A stretch of 64,000 nt of DNA from Flavobacteriales bacterium (GTDB lineage: Bacteria > Bacteroidota > Bacteroidia > Flavobacteriales_C > GCA-002722245): positions 62,001-126,000 of the forward strand of contig JAHEZM010000007.1 of the NCBI GenBank assembly GCA_023251075.1. The letters run 5' to 3'. Position 1 is the stretch's first letter. Each line of letters opens with the position of its first letter. The notes under the pieces are model-generated. The model was given only the letters and a program-made list of their open reading frames with translations. It searched no databases and was not told the origin of the DNA. Positions 43,162 through 52,172 of this stretch are shown one piece after another. Both the position numbers and the translations under genes were made by a program.

Positions 43162-45828
43162 TTACCTTACCAAACTAACACGACCATAAGCTATCACCTT
43201 CTCTTTTTTTATAGTATCGTAATAAATTAATTTCCATACATAAACATCTATTTGTGCTTCACGCATATTGTTATCTCGTTTGCCATTCCAGGCATAGCCA
43301 AGCGTAGAGGTTTCAAAAATCATTTCACCCCAACGATCGAAAATAAAAAAATGATAGTCATCAGTCGGAATATCCGTTCCTACAGGTAAGAAAAAATCAT
43401 TTACCCCATCATTATTCGGACTAAAAGCATTAGGAATAAAAATAGTAAAAGGGCAAATTTCTATTATTGAAGTAGTATCATTCACCCAACAACCTGTAGT
43501 ATCTATTACTTTAACGGTATACAATCCTTCTTTTCTAACCTCTATTGTAGCTGATTTTTCTGTGGTATTCCATAAAAAATCATGTTTACCTTGAACATTA
43601 GGATTCAACAACAATGTACCCTCGTTGAAACAGTATTCTATTTTTTCAGGAAGAAAAGATTTAGGATTTTTATTCAATTTCAAAACCACCGAATCACTAA
43701 CGCTACAACCCAATGCATTTTTCACCTCAACGGTATAAAGCCCTGCCGTAGCAACAGATATTTGTAAAGTAAACTGATCAGTAGACCACAAAATTTGATT
43801 GACATTAGTTCCCTCAACAGAAAAAACAACTGCATGCCCTTCACACACCGTAGTGTCATTGCTCACTTTAATTTTGGGATATGGATAGAAAGTAACTTTA
43901 ATAGAGTCAACACTTACACAAGAACCAGCATTCACAGTAAGAGAATAAGTTTCTGATTGTTTTACATCAATATAGTTAGTGGTTTCTAAAGTATTCCAAA
44001 GATAAGAGTAGCCAACGTGTGTGGGAACACCTATTTTAATGATAGCACTTTCACAGGTGTCGATATTTTTACCCAAATCAAAATTTACCTGATTCAAAGA
44101 AACAGCACAAACTGTATCGCGAGCAAACATACCGCACACTTCAACATAATAGCAAATATTATTTTGCAGAATAAAACTATAATTTTCTCCTTTATAAACA
44201 GGAGTACCTCCTTGCGGCAAAGTGAACCATTCTACATTATTTCCATTGCTTCCTTTTTCTTTGGCCGATAAAACCACTTGATTTCCGCTACAAGCTGTAT
44301 CATCTTTTACATTCAATTCCACAGTTGGCAAAGCAGGAAATACATCAATAGTTCCAGCGCCTCCAGAAGTAGCTCCGTTGGGTATAAATTTTTTAACAGA
44401 AGGACTACTGGTAGTACCATTAACTCCTCCCATTACATTAACAATAGATAAGGTATTGGAAGAAACACCAATATATCCGCCACCACCACCACCACCGGGG
44501 CCCTCATTTTCAGTTTGTGTAATTAATTGATTCCCTCCTTTTCCTCCTTTACAAAGAATACTGATTCCTGAAAGAGAATTATTACATTGAATAATCACTG
44601 ATCCACCGCCGCCACCGCCGCCCGGAGCATCATTGTGACTAGGTTTGGTATTGGGAGCATCTTCTCCATTCGCAACAATACTACCTGTGCCATTAACATT
44701 TCCGTAGTTAAATAAAAATGCCAATCCTCCGCCTTTACCTCCTCCACTTGACGCATTGTTGTTACCATCACCTGCACCGCCACCACCGCCCATAAACACA
44801 CGCATAGCGGTATGCGTAAGTGGCCGACCACCAAAACCGCCCACATTTTTCCTATGATCACCTCCCCACAAATTATTGGAGGGGCCTATTATTAATGGAT
44901 CTTGTGTACTAGATGCGTAAGTATAACCTCCCCTTCCCCCACCGCTGGAAGAACTATTTGCAAAAGCGGCTCCTTCTAAATTCCAGGCGCTAATCCACGA
45001 AGCAGTACTAATATCAGGATTTCCTTTGCCTGTCCACAAAGAAAGATCACCTCCATTTGCGCCTCCACCTCCACCTGCATTATGAGCATTTCCACCACCT
45101 CCACCATTTGCAGGAGCTCCCCTGCTATAGCGTCCGCCATTAGCATCGTATTCTGCATAATAACCTGCAACACCTTCTCCTTTTTCTCCTCCTAAAGAAG
45201 AATTAGGAGAAACATATTCGGTATGAGGATTTGCAAAATCATTAGAAGTATTGTTATCGTAATTTCCACCTCGAAATCCAATTGCAGAAGCATCAATAAC
45301 ACCATCAACAGTACAATTCCCCATTACCTCAACAGCTATTACTCCTCCATATATTCCATTCCATAAATCGCCCTTAATTTTTCCGGAAGAAGTAACTTTT
45401 AGTGAGGTATAACGAGGTACTCTTACTACCTGTGTTTTTCCTTTGTAAGAGTATGAATTTTTGAGCGGACATTTTAATTCAATATTATTAGCGCTTACCG
45501 ATTTTACCTGCGCTAATTCGAACAAACCACAAGTATTATAAGAATTCACTGTTCCATAAGAAACGCTATTGCTGTAATCAATAGTTGCTCCTTGCACTTG
45601 AACAATCAATACTAAATCTCCTGCTGACAAAGAAGAAGGAAAACGATTGTTTGCATTTAAAATGCTTTGACTTACTGTAAGTGTAGTACTTCCGGCTATA
45701 GCATCGACAGTTAAATCGGTGTACTCATTCACTACCCTTGTTGACGTTATAGTAGCACTACCCTCTTTTCCCGATTGTGCAAAAGAAAGAGAAAAAGAAA
45801 ACAATAGAATTAAGGTAATAGTTTTCAT
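43162..45828 (-). CDS. Glycine-rich secreted protein with CHU_C (T9SS type B) domain
   Basis: 888 residues. A signal peptide (1-17) ends SLSFAQ. Residues about 35-190 look like a beta-rich fold (STTLTVSQSIL, GDLVLIVQVQGATIDYS). Residues about 190-450 are extremely rich in Gly, Asn and Ser (GGGGGNAHNAGGGGGANGG and similar). Ig-like repeats follow (VSVDSIKVTFYPYPKIKVSND, ...), and the end is a CHU_C domain (IPNAFSPNNDGVNDFF, FDRWGEMIFETS, DVYVWKLIY) directing T9SS export and surface attachment. Probably an adhesin or matrix protein. Two-residue G-G arrays are encoded by repetitive bases and could slip. Confidence 0.88.
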   Translation of the reverse strand: MKTITLILLFSFSLSFAQSGKEGSATITSTRVVNEYTDLTVDAIAGSTTLTVSQSILNANNRFPSSLSAGDLVLIVQVQGATIDYSNSVSYGTVNSYNTCGLFELAQVKSVSANNIELKCPLKNSYSYKGKTQVVRVPRYTSLKVTSSGKIKGDLWNGIYGGVIAVEVMGNCTVDGVIDASAIGFRGGNYDNNTSNDFANPHTEYVSPNSSLGGEKGEGVAGYYAEYDANGGRYSRGAPANGGGGGNAHNAGGGGGANGGDLSLWTGKGNPDISTASWISAWNLEGAAFANSSSSGGGRGGYTYASSTQDPLIIGPSNNLWGGDHRKNVGGFGGRPLTHTAMRVFMGGGGGAGDGNNNASSGGGKGGGLAFLFNYGNVNGTGSIVANGEDAPNTKPSHNDAPGGGGGGGSVIIQCNNSLSGISILCKGGKGGNQLITQTENEGPGGGGGGGYIGVSSNTLSIVNVMGGVNGTTSSPSVKKFIPNGATSGGAGTIDVFPALPTVELNVKDDTACSGNQVVLSAKEKGSNGNNVEWFTLPQGGTPVYKGENYSFILQNNICYYVEVCGMFARDTVCAVSLNQVNFDLGKNIDTCESAIIKIGVPTHVGYSYLWNTLETTNYIDVKQSETYSLTVNAGSCVSVDSIKVTFYPYPKIKVSNDTTVCEGHAVVFSVEGTNVNQILWSTDQFTLQISVATAGLYTVEVKNALGCSVSDSVVLKLNKNPKSFLPEKIEYCFNEGTLLLNPNVQGKHDFLWNTTEKSATIEVRKEGLYTVKVIDTTGCWVNDTTSIIEICPFTIFIPNAFSPNNDGVNDFFLPVGTDIPTDDYHFFIFDRWGEMIFETSTLGYAWNGKRDNNMREAQIDVYVWKLIYYDTIKKEKVIAYGRVSLVR

Positions 45829-45855
45829 AAGTTTCCCATTTATTAGTGCATTCTA

Positions 45856-45877
45856 AATATGAGGCTTAACTCATATT
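45856..45877. promoter_or_regulatory. Small inverted repeat upstream of the glycine-rich protein gene
   Basis: AATATGAG (45856-45863) and CTCATATT (45870-45877) are perfect inverted copies with a six-base spacer, 28 bases before the ATG. It could be an operator; no regulator is identified. Confidence 0.3.
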
Positions 45878-46003
45878 CAAAACAATTTTAAAATCTATGA
45901 TTTTTACATCCAGACATTACCAATAACGCTGTATAACAACCATTTTCAGTGGAAAACAAGCAGTACTGATTTACAAGTACGAAGCAATGATTCGTGGAAA
46001 AAA

Positions 46004-46033
46004 CCGGAAGCAGAACTTATTCCTGCTTTCCGG
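46004..46033 (-). terminator. Terminator of the metalloprotease gene
   Basis: CCGGAA-GCAG (46004-46013) pairs with CTGCTTTCCGG (46023-46033) with one bulged base. On the minus strand it is followed by a run of Ts, 45 bases beyond the stop at 46078. Confidence 0.75.
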
Positions 46034-46077
46034 ATCAACTACTAAGAGAGAGAGATAAGGAACGAAATTATACAGAT

Positions 46078-48267
46078 CTATAGTTGTTTTTTAATCAGTT
46101 TTGAAGATTGAATTGTGTTGTTTTGAGCATCAAGAAGTTTGAGAACAAAAAATCCTTCGGGTAATTCTTCTGTGTAAATAGTATTTGAATTAACTACACC
46201 ATTCAATAAAAGTCGTCCTGTTATATCATACATTTCAAAAAAACGAATTCCATCAACATTTACAATCAGCTCATCATGAAAAGGATTAGGATAAACTGAA
46301 TTCCTTTCACTTAAATTTACTGCTGTAATGGCCGTAGTTTTATCAGGAAAACAAAAAGACTGATTAAAAGGGGAGGAAAAAGAATTGCTCTGTAAATCCA
46401 CCAACACATCAGAATTAGTTTTATTTTCCAATTTGAAATAAAAATTATTGTCATAACAATTTGAAATTCTATTCCAATCGTTGCTGTTGGGTGGATTAAG
46501 TGTCCACCATTTCGCTTGATAAACACCTCCCTGATAAGAAACTGTTTGTCCGCCTGAATAACTTTGCGAAGAATACACATTGTAATCACTGCACTTATAA
46601 ACCTGCCCGGAAATATTAATGGAATAACAAGCGGTATCCAAACAAAAACTCTGAGAAATAATATTACTACTTGTTATGGTACCAACATTTTTTCCTTGAA
46701 AAACCTGAATATTTTTATCGGTATTTTGAATGGTCCAGCTTACTGGATTAATTGCATTGTAATCAGGATGATTGGTGCTAAAAACAAACTCAGCACCATT
46801 GTGAAATGCAACAAAAACTGAATGATAATTGTTTTGCGGTATTTCGTCAGTAACGGAAATAAGTCCGGTTTTTATTTCAATAGTATAATTCCCGCTAGCA
46901 CGAATAATAGGCGTAACATAAGATACAGAAGACTGTGCGGAAAGAGGATTATTATAATTGGTGCTATCTACAAGAACACCATTTTTATAAACCGATACAT
47001 AATAAGCAGTAATGTTTTGCTGTCCATTATTTTTCAAAGTAAAAGGAATTTGCAAGTGATCGCTACATACCTCACTCAAATTCTGAACACTTTCTAGAAC
47101 GATATCATAATTGGCTTTTAATGAATTTGGAATAAAGCCAATTATTTCATAGTAACCAAAACAACTGTATTTGCTAAAGCCTGTAGTTGGATTAAGCTCA
47201 GCACCTGGATTAATCACCAGATAATATTTTCCTTTGGCGAGAGTGGTATCAATACTAACTTCTCTTTGTGCTATAGGATTTTTATTACTAATGATCACTC
47301 CTTTATCGGAATACAAATCCACCTCAATATCCAAATCGGTATAAGCCACCAAAGGATCAATTAAAAGATGAATGGGAGTGGTTGCAGTAAGTTCAAAATA
47401 AAATGTATCCATATCATTTTGATTTTCAATAATGCCATGATTAGCATTTCCATATAAAGAATCATTAGAGGAAATATTGAGATTCATTTTTTTTATGTAA
47501 TCATCTTTTCTAAATCCCAATTTAGAAGAAATGATAGAAATGTCATCTTGCCCATCTGCACCGCTGTATTCACCTTTACTCCACTGAGCAAAATTTCCAT
47601 AGGTTGCACCTCCCGACATAATAGGCTCCCATTCTCCATATTTTGTGAATCCAGTGTGATGATTCAAACCAACGTTGTGTCCTAATTCATGAGAAGCTAC
47701 ATTTCCGCCAACTACAACATCAATCGCTACATTTTTAGTATTAACTATAGCCGCTCCTTTTCCTGAACCAAAAGAAAAAATAGAAATTCCTCCATTCCCA
47801 CTGAGTCCACCGGTATAACAAGGTCCGAAAACACAAATCGTTTTATTAGTAACAGGATGAGCGTCATACACTGCTCTATCCGTAGTAACATTAACATCAA
47901 AGGCAATAAAATCAGCAGTAATCACCTGCCACATCAATCTTATTTGATCATTAGTGGCATTACACGAACCTATATAGTTCGTTGCAACATTGAAGTCCCA
48001 AGCAATACTATCACCATCAAAATCAAGGTAAACACAATTAGTAGCGCCCGGATTACTTTGTAATTTCAACGCAGCTGCAGTAGCTCCATTGCCATAAGGT
48101 AAATAAACAGGAACTAAGGCACTGGGTAAAGTTATACCCTGTTGATTATTTTGGGGTTGAATGGAACATATTGGAGTAGTCGACTGGGAAAAAACAGGAA
48201 ATAAAAAAAACAATATAAAAAATAAGAAAACACAAAAAGTGATAGGTTGTAGTAGTAATTTTTTCAT
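46078..48267 (-). CDS. Secreted zinc metalloprotease with chitin-binding-like module and T9SS type A signal
   Basis: 729 residues with a signal peptide (about 1-27). The reprolysin-type zinc site HELGHNVGLNHH (HExxHxxGxxH) is near residue 194, with ASG-type Met-turn candidate EPIMSGG downstream. A middle Ig-like/PPC-type region (about 250-540) follows. Residues about 565-600 read SYSGGQTVSYQGGVYQAKWW, the hallmark of a CBM5/12 carbohydrate-binding module. The end (YPNPFHDELIV ... YDITGRLLLNG ... GFFVLKLLD) is a Por-type T9SS sorting domain. It would be exported and bind polymer surfaces; substrate unknown. Upstream of the terminator at 46004. Confidence 0.9.
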   Translation of the reverse strand: MKKLLLQPITFCVFLFFILFFLFPVFSQSTTPICSIQPQNNQQGITLPSALVPVYLPYGNGATAAALKLQSNPGATNCVYLDFDGDSIAWDFNVATNYIGSCNATNDQIRLMWQVITADFIAFDVNVTTDRAVYDAHPVTNKTICVFGPCYTGGLSGNGGISIFSFGSGKGAAIVNTKNVAIDVVVGGNVASHELGHNVGLNHHTGFTKYGEWEPIMSGGATYGNFAQWSKGEYSGADGQDDISIISSKLGFRKDDYIKKMNLNISSNDSLYGNANHGIIENQNDMDTFYFELTATTPIHLLIDPLVAYTDLDIEVDLYSDKGVIISNKNPIAQREVSIDTTLAKGKYYLVINPGAELNPTTGFSKYSCFGYYEIIGFIPNSLKANYDIVLESVQNLSEVCSDHLQIPFTLKNNGQQNITAYYVSVYKNGVLVDSTNYNNPLSAQSSVSYVTPIIRASGNYTIEIKTGLISVTDEIPQNNYHSVFVAFHNGAEFVFSTNHPDYNAINPVSWTIQNTDKNIQVFQGKNVGTITSSNIISQSFCLDTACYSINISGQVYKCSDYNVYSSQSYSGGQTVSYQGGVYQAKWWTLNPPNSNDWNRISNCYDNNFYFKLENKTNSDVLVDLQSNSFSSPFNQSFCFPDKTTAITAVNLSERNSVYPNPFHDELIVNVDGIRFFEMYDITGRLLLNGVVNSNTIYTEELPEGFFVLKLLDAQNNTIQSSKLIKKQL

Positions 48268-48310
48268 AAAATTTAGTTTGAAGTTTTAATAACTATACTC
48301 TTTAAAGAGT

Positions 48311-49096
48311 TTACTGTAGTAGTATTTTACTGGTGGAAATTTGATTTGAAATACCAACGAAAAGCAAATACACTCCGGGAATCACGAGATGAGATAAATC
48401 CAACACCTTATGCACATTTAACTGATGCAGCAGTTCTCTCCCACTAACATCACAAACTTTCACAAATTGAAAAGTTTCTGCGGAATTAAAATTTAAAACG
48501 CCAGAAGAGGTATAAGTAAAAATAGTATTGGTTAAAATTGAATTTACGGGAGAGACTGAAGTTCCTATTCCTACATCACCTGCATTAATAGCTTTGTCTG
48601 GCACATCTTCATAAGCGAAGTCTTTGTATGTATTCGTGCAATTCCCCCCAGCTACTATTCCATTAACTCTAATCCAGCCATAATAAGTATTTGCGCCTAC
48701 CATGAATTTTGCTCCTAAATATGTATCAATACCATTAGGGAAATTATTAGGATTACCAGGAGGATTATAGCTTGGAACTGTAGCTTCAGCACCAGCCCAG
48801 TTAGAGGCAGCATCAATTTTAACACCACCTGCTAAGGGAGCTGCTTCATCCCATCCGGTGGTTTGTATATTTCCCCAAACAATAACGCTGTTTTGACCAG
48901 GAACAGAATCATAGATTAGGTAGTCTATACCATTCCCATTGCCTTGCTTATTCTCAATATCTATTATCGCATCTCCATTAAAATCTATTCCTGTAATAAG
49001 TGGTCCATCAGGTATATCTGTATAGACTATTTTCGAAAAGGCTGTTGATAGGCTTAGGTTAAAAATAGCGGTAATCAAAAAGTACATTTTTTTCAT
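48311..49096 (-). CDS. Small secreted protein with T9SS type A sorting domain
   Basis: 261 residues. A signal peptide (about 1-21) is followed by a beta-rich body: VYTDIPDGPLITGIDFNGDA, YLGAKFMVGANTYYGWIRVNG, YKDFAYEDVPDKAINAGD, a pattern seen in many Bacteroidota T9SS cargo proteins. The C-terminus (VCDVSGRELLHQLNV, LVIPGVYLLFVG) is a Por-type sorting domain. Function unknown; no catalytic motif seen. The gene is divergent from the TPR-like gene at 49340. Confidence 0.85.
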   Translation of the reverse strand: MKKMYFLITAIFNLSLSTAFSKIVYTDIPDGPLITGIDFNGDAIIDIENKQGNGNGIDYLIYDSVPGQNSVIVWGNIQTTGWDEAAPLAGGVKIDAASNWAGAEATVPSYNPPGNPNNFPNGIDTYLGAKFMVGANTYYGWIRVNGIVAGGNCTNTYKDFAYEDVPDKAINAGDVGIGTSVSPVNSILTNTIFTYTSSGVLNFNSAETFQFVKVCDVSGRELLHQLNVHKVLDLSHLVIPGVYLLFVGISNQISTSKILLQ

Positions 49097-49243
49097 AATA
49101 TCTGGTTTAGTGATGATTCAAATGTGAAAAGAGAATGGCACTCAGCACAAGTCATGTTTCCCTCTGCTTTTACAGTTAGGGAAGCTGTAATTAAATCACA
49201 AACAATTGATTTTACGGTAATTACAATAGATAAATCTCTGATG

Positions 49244-49268
49244 AGCCTGAGCTATTTCAGGCTTTTAT
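49244..49268 (+). terminator. Terminator-like hairpin inside the divergent gap upstream of 49340
   Basis: AGCCTGA (49244-49250) pairs with TCAGGCT (49257-49263), a six-base loop, then TTTATTTTTA. It lies 70 bases before the start of the next gene, so it could end an upstream small transcript or act as an attenuator. Confidence 0.55.
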
Positions 49269-49339
49269 TTTTATTGACAATGATTATAAAAAAGCCGTAC
49301 CTTAAAACAATAGAAATTAACAACTACATTAATTCTACT

Positions 49340-50872
49340 ATGGTTTCAGCACAATTATTTGAATTAATTCATTCTCTTTCTCCGAGCGAAAAGGGATACA
49401 TTAAGAAAAAAGCATTGTCTTCAGGAAAAGGAGAGGAAAATTTCTATATCAAATTATTTGATGCTGTGGCGAATCAGCAAGTATATGATGAAGATAAAAT
49501 TATCAAAAAATTTAAGGGGGAGATTTTCATAAAAAATATCTCTAAAAGTAAAAACCACTTGTACAATCTCATATTGAAAAGATTGGTGCATTTTCATGAA
49601 GAGAATATTGTTAAAATTAAAATCAAAGGAATGTTGAATCAAGGCTTTATTTTGTATAAAAAAGGCTTGCATCAACACGCTCTTAGCCATTATGAAAGGG
49701 CATTGAAACTATCGCTTGAAAATGAAGAACTGGTAATTGCCCATGAAATATATTCTAGTATGATCGCTATTTATCTTAGTGGTAACATGGGTGTAAAATT
49801 TCCTTATGAAAATGAAATGGCTGAACTTTCAAAAAAAATTCAGAAGGAACAAAAAATATCTTCTTTGAGTAATCAGATTACTGAATTAATGTTTTCCGAT
49901 AATTTCAACAGAGATGATGAACAAATAAAAAAAATCAATGACATACTCACTCATCCTTTACTGAATGAAATATCCAGCGATGATAGCTTTTATACACAAT
50001 GGGGGAAAATGTGTTTGTTTAGTCATGGCTATTATTTATTGGGTGAAAACAAAATGGCCGAAGAGATAAAAATGAAACAACTCGATTTTTTACGCGCCAA
50101 TAAAACTATTACCAATAAAACACCTATGCGTTATGTAAAACATTTGGTAAATGTGGTTAACGCGAAATTAATAATCAATGATTTCGAGCCCATTCCGGCG
50201 CTTTTGGAAGAATTAAAAAATTACGAATCGGAAGAAACTCTTTTCGAGCATATTGAACCACTAAAAACTTCAACCTATTACATTCAATACTTTACCTACC
50301 TTACTAAAACCAATCAAATAGATAAAGCCTATTCACTGATTGAAGAGAGTTCTAAATGGTTTGAAATGAATGAAAATTCAATTTCCGATTATTTTAAAAT
50401 TTTATTTTACAACTGTATCTTTCTAGTTTATTTTTTAAAAGGTGAATTCAGAAAATGTATTCCGTGGTTGAATAAAATTCTTTTTATGAAAACTTCTTTC
50501 CGTAAAGAATTTCGCTTATCGATGAAATTCCAGCAGCTTATTTTGCATTATGAATTAAAAAACTACGAATTAATAAGCTATCAGATCAAAGCAATTTATA
50601 GAGATATTTTAAAACAAAACAACGATCAGGAAGCAACTAAATATATTCTTCGGTGGTTTCAAAACTTTTTGAAAAAAATTAATCATAGCGATTCGCTTAC
50701 TCAATCCGCTATGGAAATAAAAAGTCGTTTAAATAAAATGACTACTGAAGATGAATGGAAAGTTTTAAATGAAATGAATTTATTTAACGCCTGGATAGAT
50801 TCAAAAATAAGCAATGAGCCTATGGGCGATTGTTATGCTGCACATTTCAAAAAAGAAATTACTGTTGAATAA
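49340..50872 (+). CDS. Cytoplasmic helical-repeat (TPR-like) protein
   Basis: 510 residues from ATG 49340. An open frame runs back to ATG 49124, but that part lies over the hairpin at 49244 and reads as random sequence, so it is excluded. No signal peptide. TPR-like helices are visible (QGFILYKKGLHQHALSHYERALKLSL near residue 100). The opening SAQLFELIHSLSPSEKGYIKKKA is followed by a charged helical body to the end, containing few other clues. Probably a protein-interaction scaffold; the partner is unknown. Confidence 0.75.
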   Translation: MVSAQLFELIHSLSPSEKGYIKKKALSSGKGEENFYIKLFDAVANQQVYDEDKIIKKFKGEIFIKNISKSKNHLYNLILKRLVHFHEENIVKIKIKGMLNQGFILYKKGLHQHALSHYERALKLSLENEELVIAHEIYSSMIAIYLSGNMGVKFPYENEMAELSKKIQKEQKISSLSNQITELMFSDNFNRDDEQIKKINDILTHPLLNEISSDDSFYTQWGKMCLFSHGYYLLGENKMAEEIKMKQLDFLRANKTITNKTPMRYVKHLVNVVNAKLIINDFEPIPALLEELKNYESEETLFEHIEPLKTSTYYIQYFTYLTKTNQIDKAYSLIEESSKWFEMNENSISDYFKILFYNCIFLVYFLKGEFRKCIPWLNKILFMKTSFRKEFRLSMKFQQLILHYELKNYELISYQIKAIYRDILKQNNDQEATKYILRWFQNFLKKINHSDSLTQSAMEIKSRLNKMTTEDEWKVLNEMNLFNAWIDSKISNEPMGDCYAAHFKKEITVE

Positions 50873-50926
50873 CTATTTCTCTATTTTAATTTTTCGAAAT
50901 AAAATGAATCCCGAAATGCGTCATTA

Positions 50927-51817
50927 TTATTCAATCACTATTTTTTGATTGATATCAATACTCTCTCCCCACATTTTAAGAATATAAACTCCAGATGTTA
51001 CATCAGAAACAGAATATTTATGAGAAAACTGACCTTGTGGAATAAAAGAATTATGCAATAATTTCAGCATTTTTCCCTCCAAAGAATAAAGTTCAATCTT
51101 CACCAATTGATTTTGTGTATTGTCGAAAGTTACATTCAAAATATCAATTGCGGGATTAGGAAAAACAGTAAAAGCAGTTTTATCAACAATACCAATGGGA
51201 GTTGTGACTGAGCCTGCACTAAGCTTCAGTGTTCCTTTGTATACATTATCCTTTGCATCTGGTAAGCCATTATTTGAAGAGGCTATACCTGCATAATACA
51301 AATTCACAACGCCCGAAACAGGAGCTGTCCAATTAAAGTTAAAAGAAGCCATATCTTTCGACACACCTCCATTATTAGTTTGAGTAAGTGTAAAACGCCC
51401 TGGCCCTGATCCATAAAGCTGTCTAAGCTGGGTGTGTACCGCATCGGTAACCGTTATTTTACCCAAACCATTATCAATATGCCAATCGGTATTTCCACTA
51501 TCATCCAATGCTTCGAAACTGAAACCAAAAAGAGATTTCCCTTGCTCGGTAACATGTATAGTCATTTGATACACTTGTCCGGGCACATACAAATTATTTA
51601 CTATACTAGGAATACTAGTCAGATAAATACTTCCAGGACCAGCATTATCCGCAAGTCCTCCTGAGGTATTACTTCCATTTCCCGCACCATGACAATTGCT
51701 TTCCGAACAAGTTTGTTCCCCTGGAGCACCTGTGTATTTTAATTTCCCTGAACTGTCTGCCATAAAAACAACAGCCAATACAAGTACACAAACAATAGAT
51801 AGAATTTCCTTTTTCAT
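50927..51817 (-). CDS. Secreted choice-anchor V-like protein with T9SS type A sorting domain
   Basis: 296 residues. Signal peptide about 1-20. The first mature residues TGAPGEQTCSESNCHGAG resemble the choice-anchor V start, which usually carries CxxCH; here the spacing is C-x4-CH, so a covalent heme cannot be assumed. A Reeler-like beta domain follows (FGFSFEALDDSGNTDWHID, WTAPVSGVVNLYYAGI). The end (VFPNPAIDILNVTF, LYSLEGKMLKLLH, GVYILKMWG) is the Por-type sorting domain. Probably an outer-surface protein of unknown role. Confidence 0.85.
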   Translation of the reverse strand: MKKEILSIVCVLVLAVVFMADSSGKLKYTGAPGEQTCSESNCHGAGNGSNTSGGLADNAGPGSIYLTSIPSIVNNLYVPGQVYQMTIHVTEQGKSLFGFSFEALDDSGNTDWHIDNGLGKITVTDAVHTQLRQLYGSGPGRFTLTQTNNGGVSKDMASFNFNWTAPVSGVVNLYYAGIASSNNGLPDAKDNVYKGTLKLSAGSVTTPIGIVDKTAFTVFPNPAIDILNVTFDNTQNQLVKIELYSLEGKMLKLLHNSFIPQGQFSHKYSVSDVTSGVYILKMWGESIDINQKIVIE

Positions 51818-52011
51818 GATTTTTTAGTTTAATTAATAGTGTGATGAATCTACGCCCTAATATTAGTTTAGTAGCAAAGATTTCGCAATCTAATAATCAT
51901 AATTTTTTACATGAAGGAACTGGGGTAAAACAGCATGAAAATAAATACCAGAGGGAGATCAACGTTAATAAATCTCTCACGCATGAGCCTCTATAATTAG
52001 ATCTAATTGCA

Positions 52012-52046
52012 AAAAAAATCCCCTCAATTTCTTGAGAGGATTTTTT
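52012..52046. terminator. Terminator after tRNA-His
   Basis: Stem ATCCCCTCAA / TTGAGAGGAT flanked by A8 and T6, so it can act in both directions. It starts two bases beyond the tRNA 3' end on the minus strand and is identical over 30 bases to the terminator at 43099. Confidence 0.8.
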
Positions 52047-52048
52047 CG

Positions 52049-52123
52049 GGCGACGTATGGGACTCGAACCCACGACCCTCGGTACCACAAACCGATGCTC
52101 TAACCAGCTGAGCTAACATCGCC
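52049..52123 (-). tRNA. tRNA-His (GTG anticodon)
   Basis: Reading the minus strand gives a complete cloverleaf: acceptor GGCGATGT with G at -1, D-arm AGCTCAGCTGGTTAGAGC, anticodon stem TCGGT/ACCGA around loop TTGTGGT (anticodon GTG), T-arm GTGGGTTCGAGTCCCAT, acceptor 3' side ACGTCGC and C73. The G-1:C73 pair is the histidine identity mark. CCA is not encoded. Confidence 0.96.
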
Positions 52124-52172
52124 GTATTGGCGGCAAAGTTAATCAAATTCTCAATTGAACCAAATTTTCACT

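Noticed and set aside
44480-45130. CRISPR-like or tandem repeat array
   Set aside because: The repetition is explained by glycine codons; no constant repeat with unique spacers.
44595-45173. Two frames antisense or alternate to the glycine-rich region
   Set aside because: They come from repetitive GGN codons in another frame and lack signals.
49124-49339. N-terminal extension of the TPR-like gene
   Set aside because: It would run through a terminator-like hairpin and gives low-complexity sequence without a domain.
51897-52088. 63-residue frame overlapping tRNA-His
   Set aside because: It lies antisense or in phase with the tRNA and terminator; the tRNA is certain.
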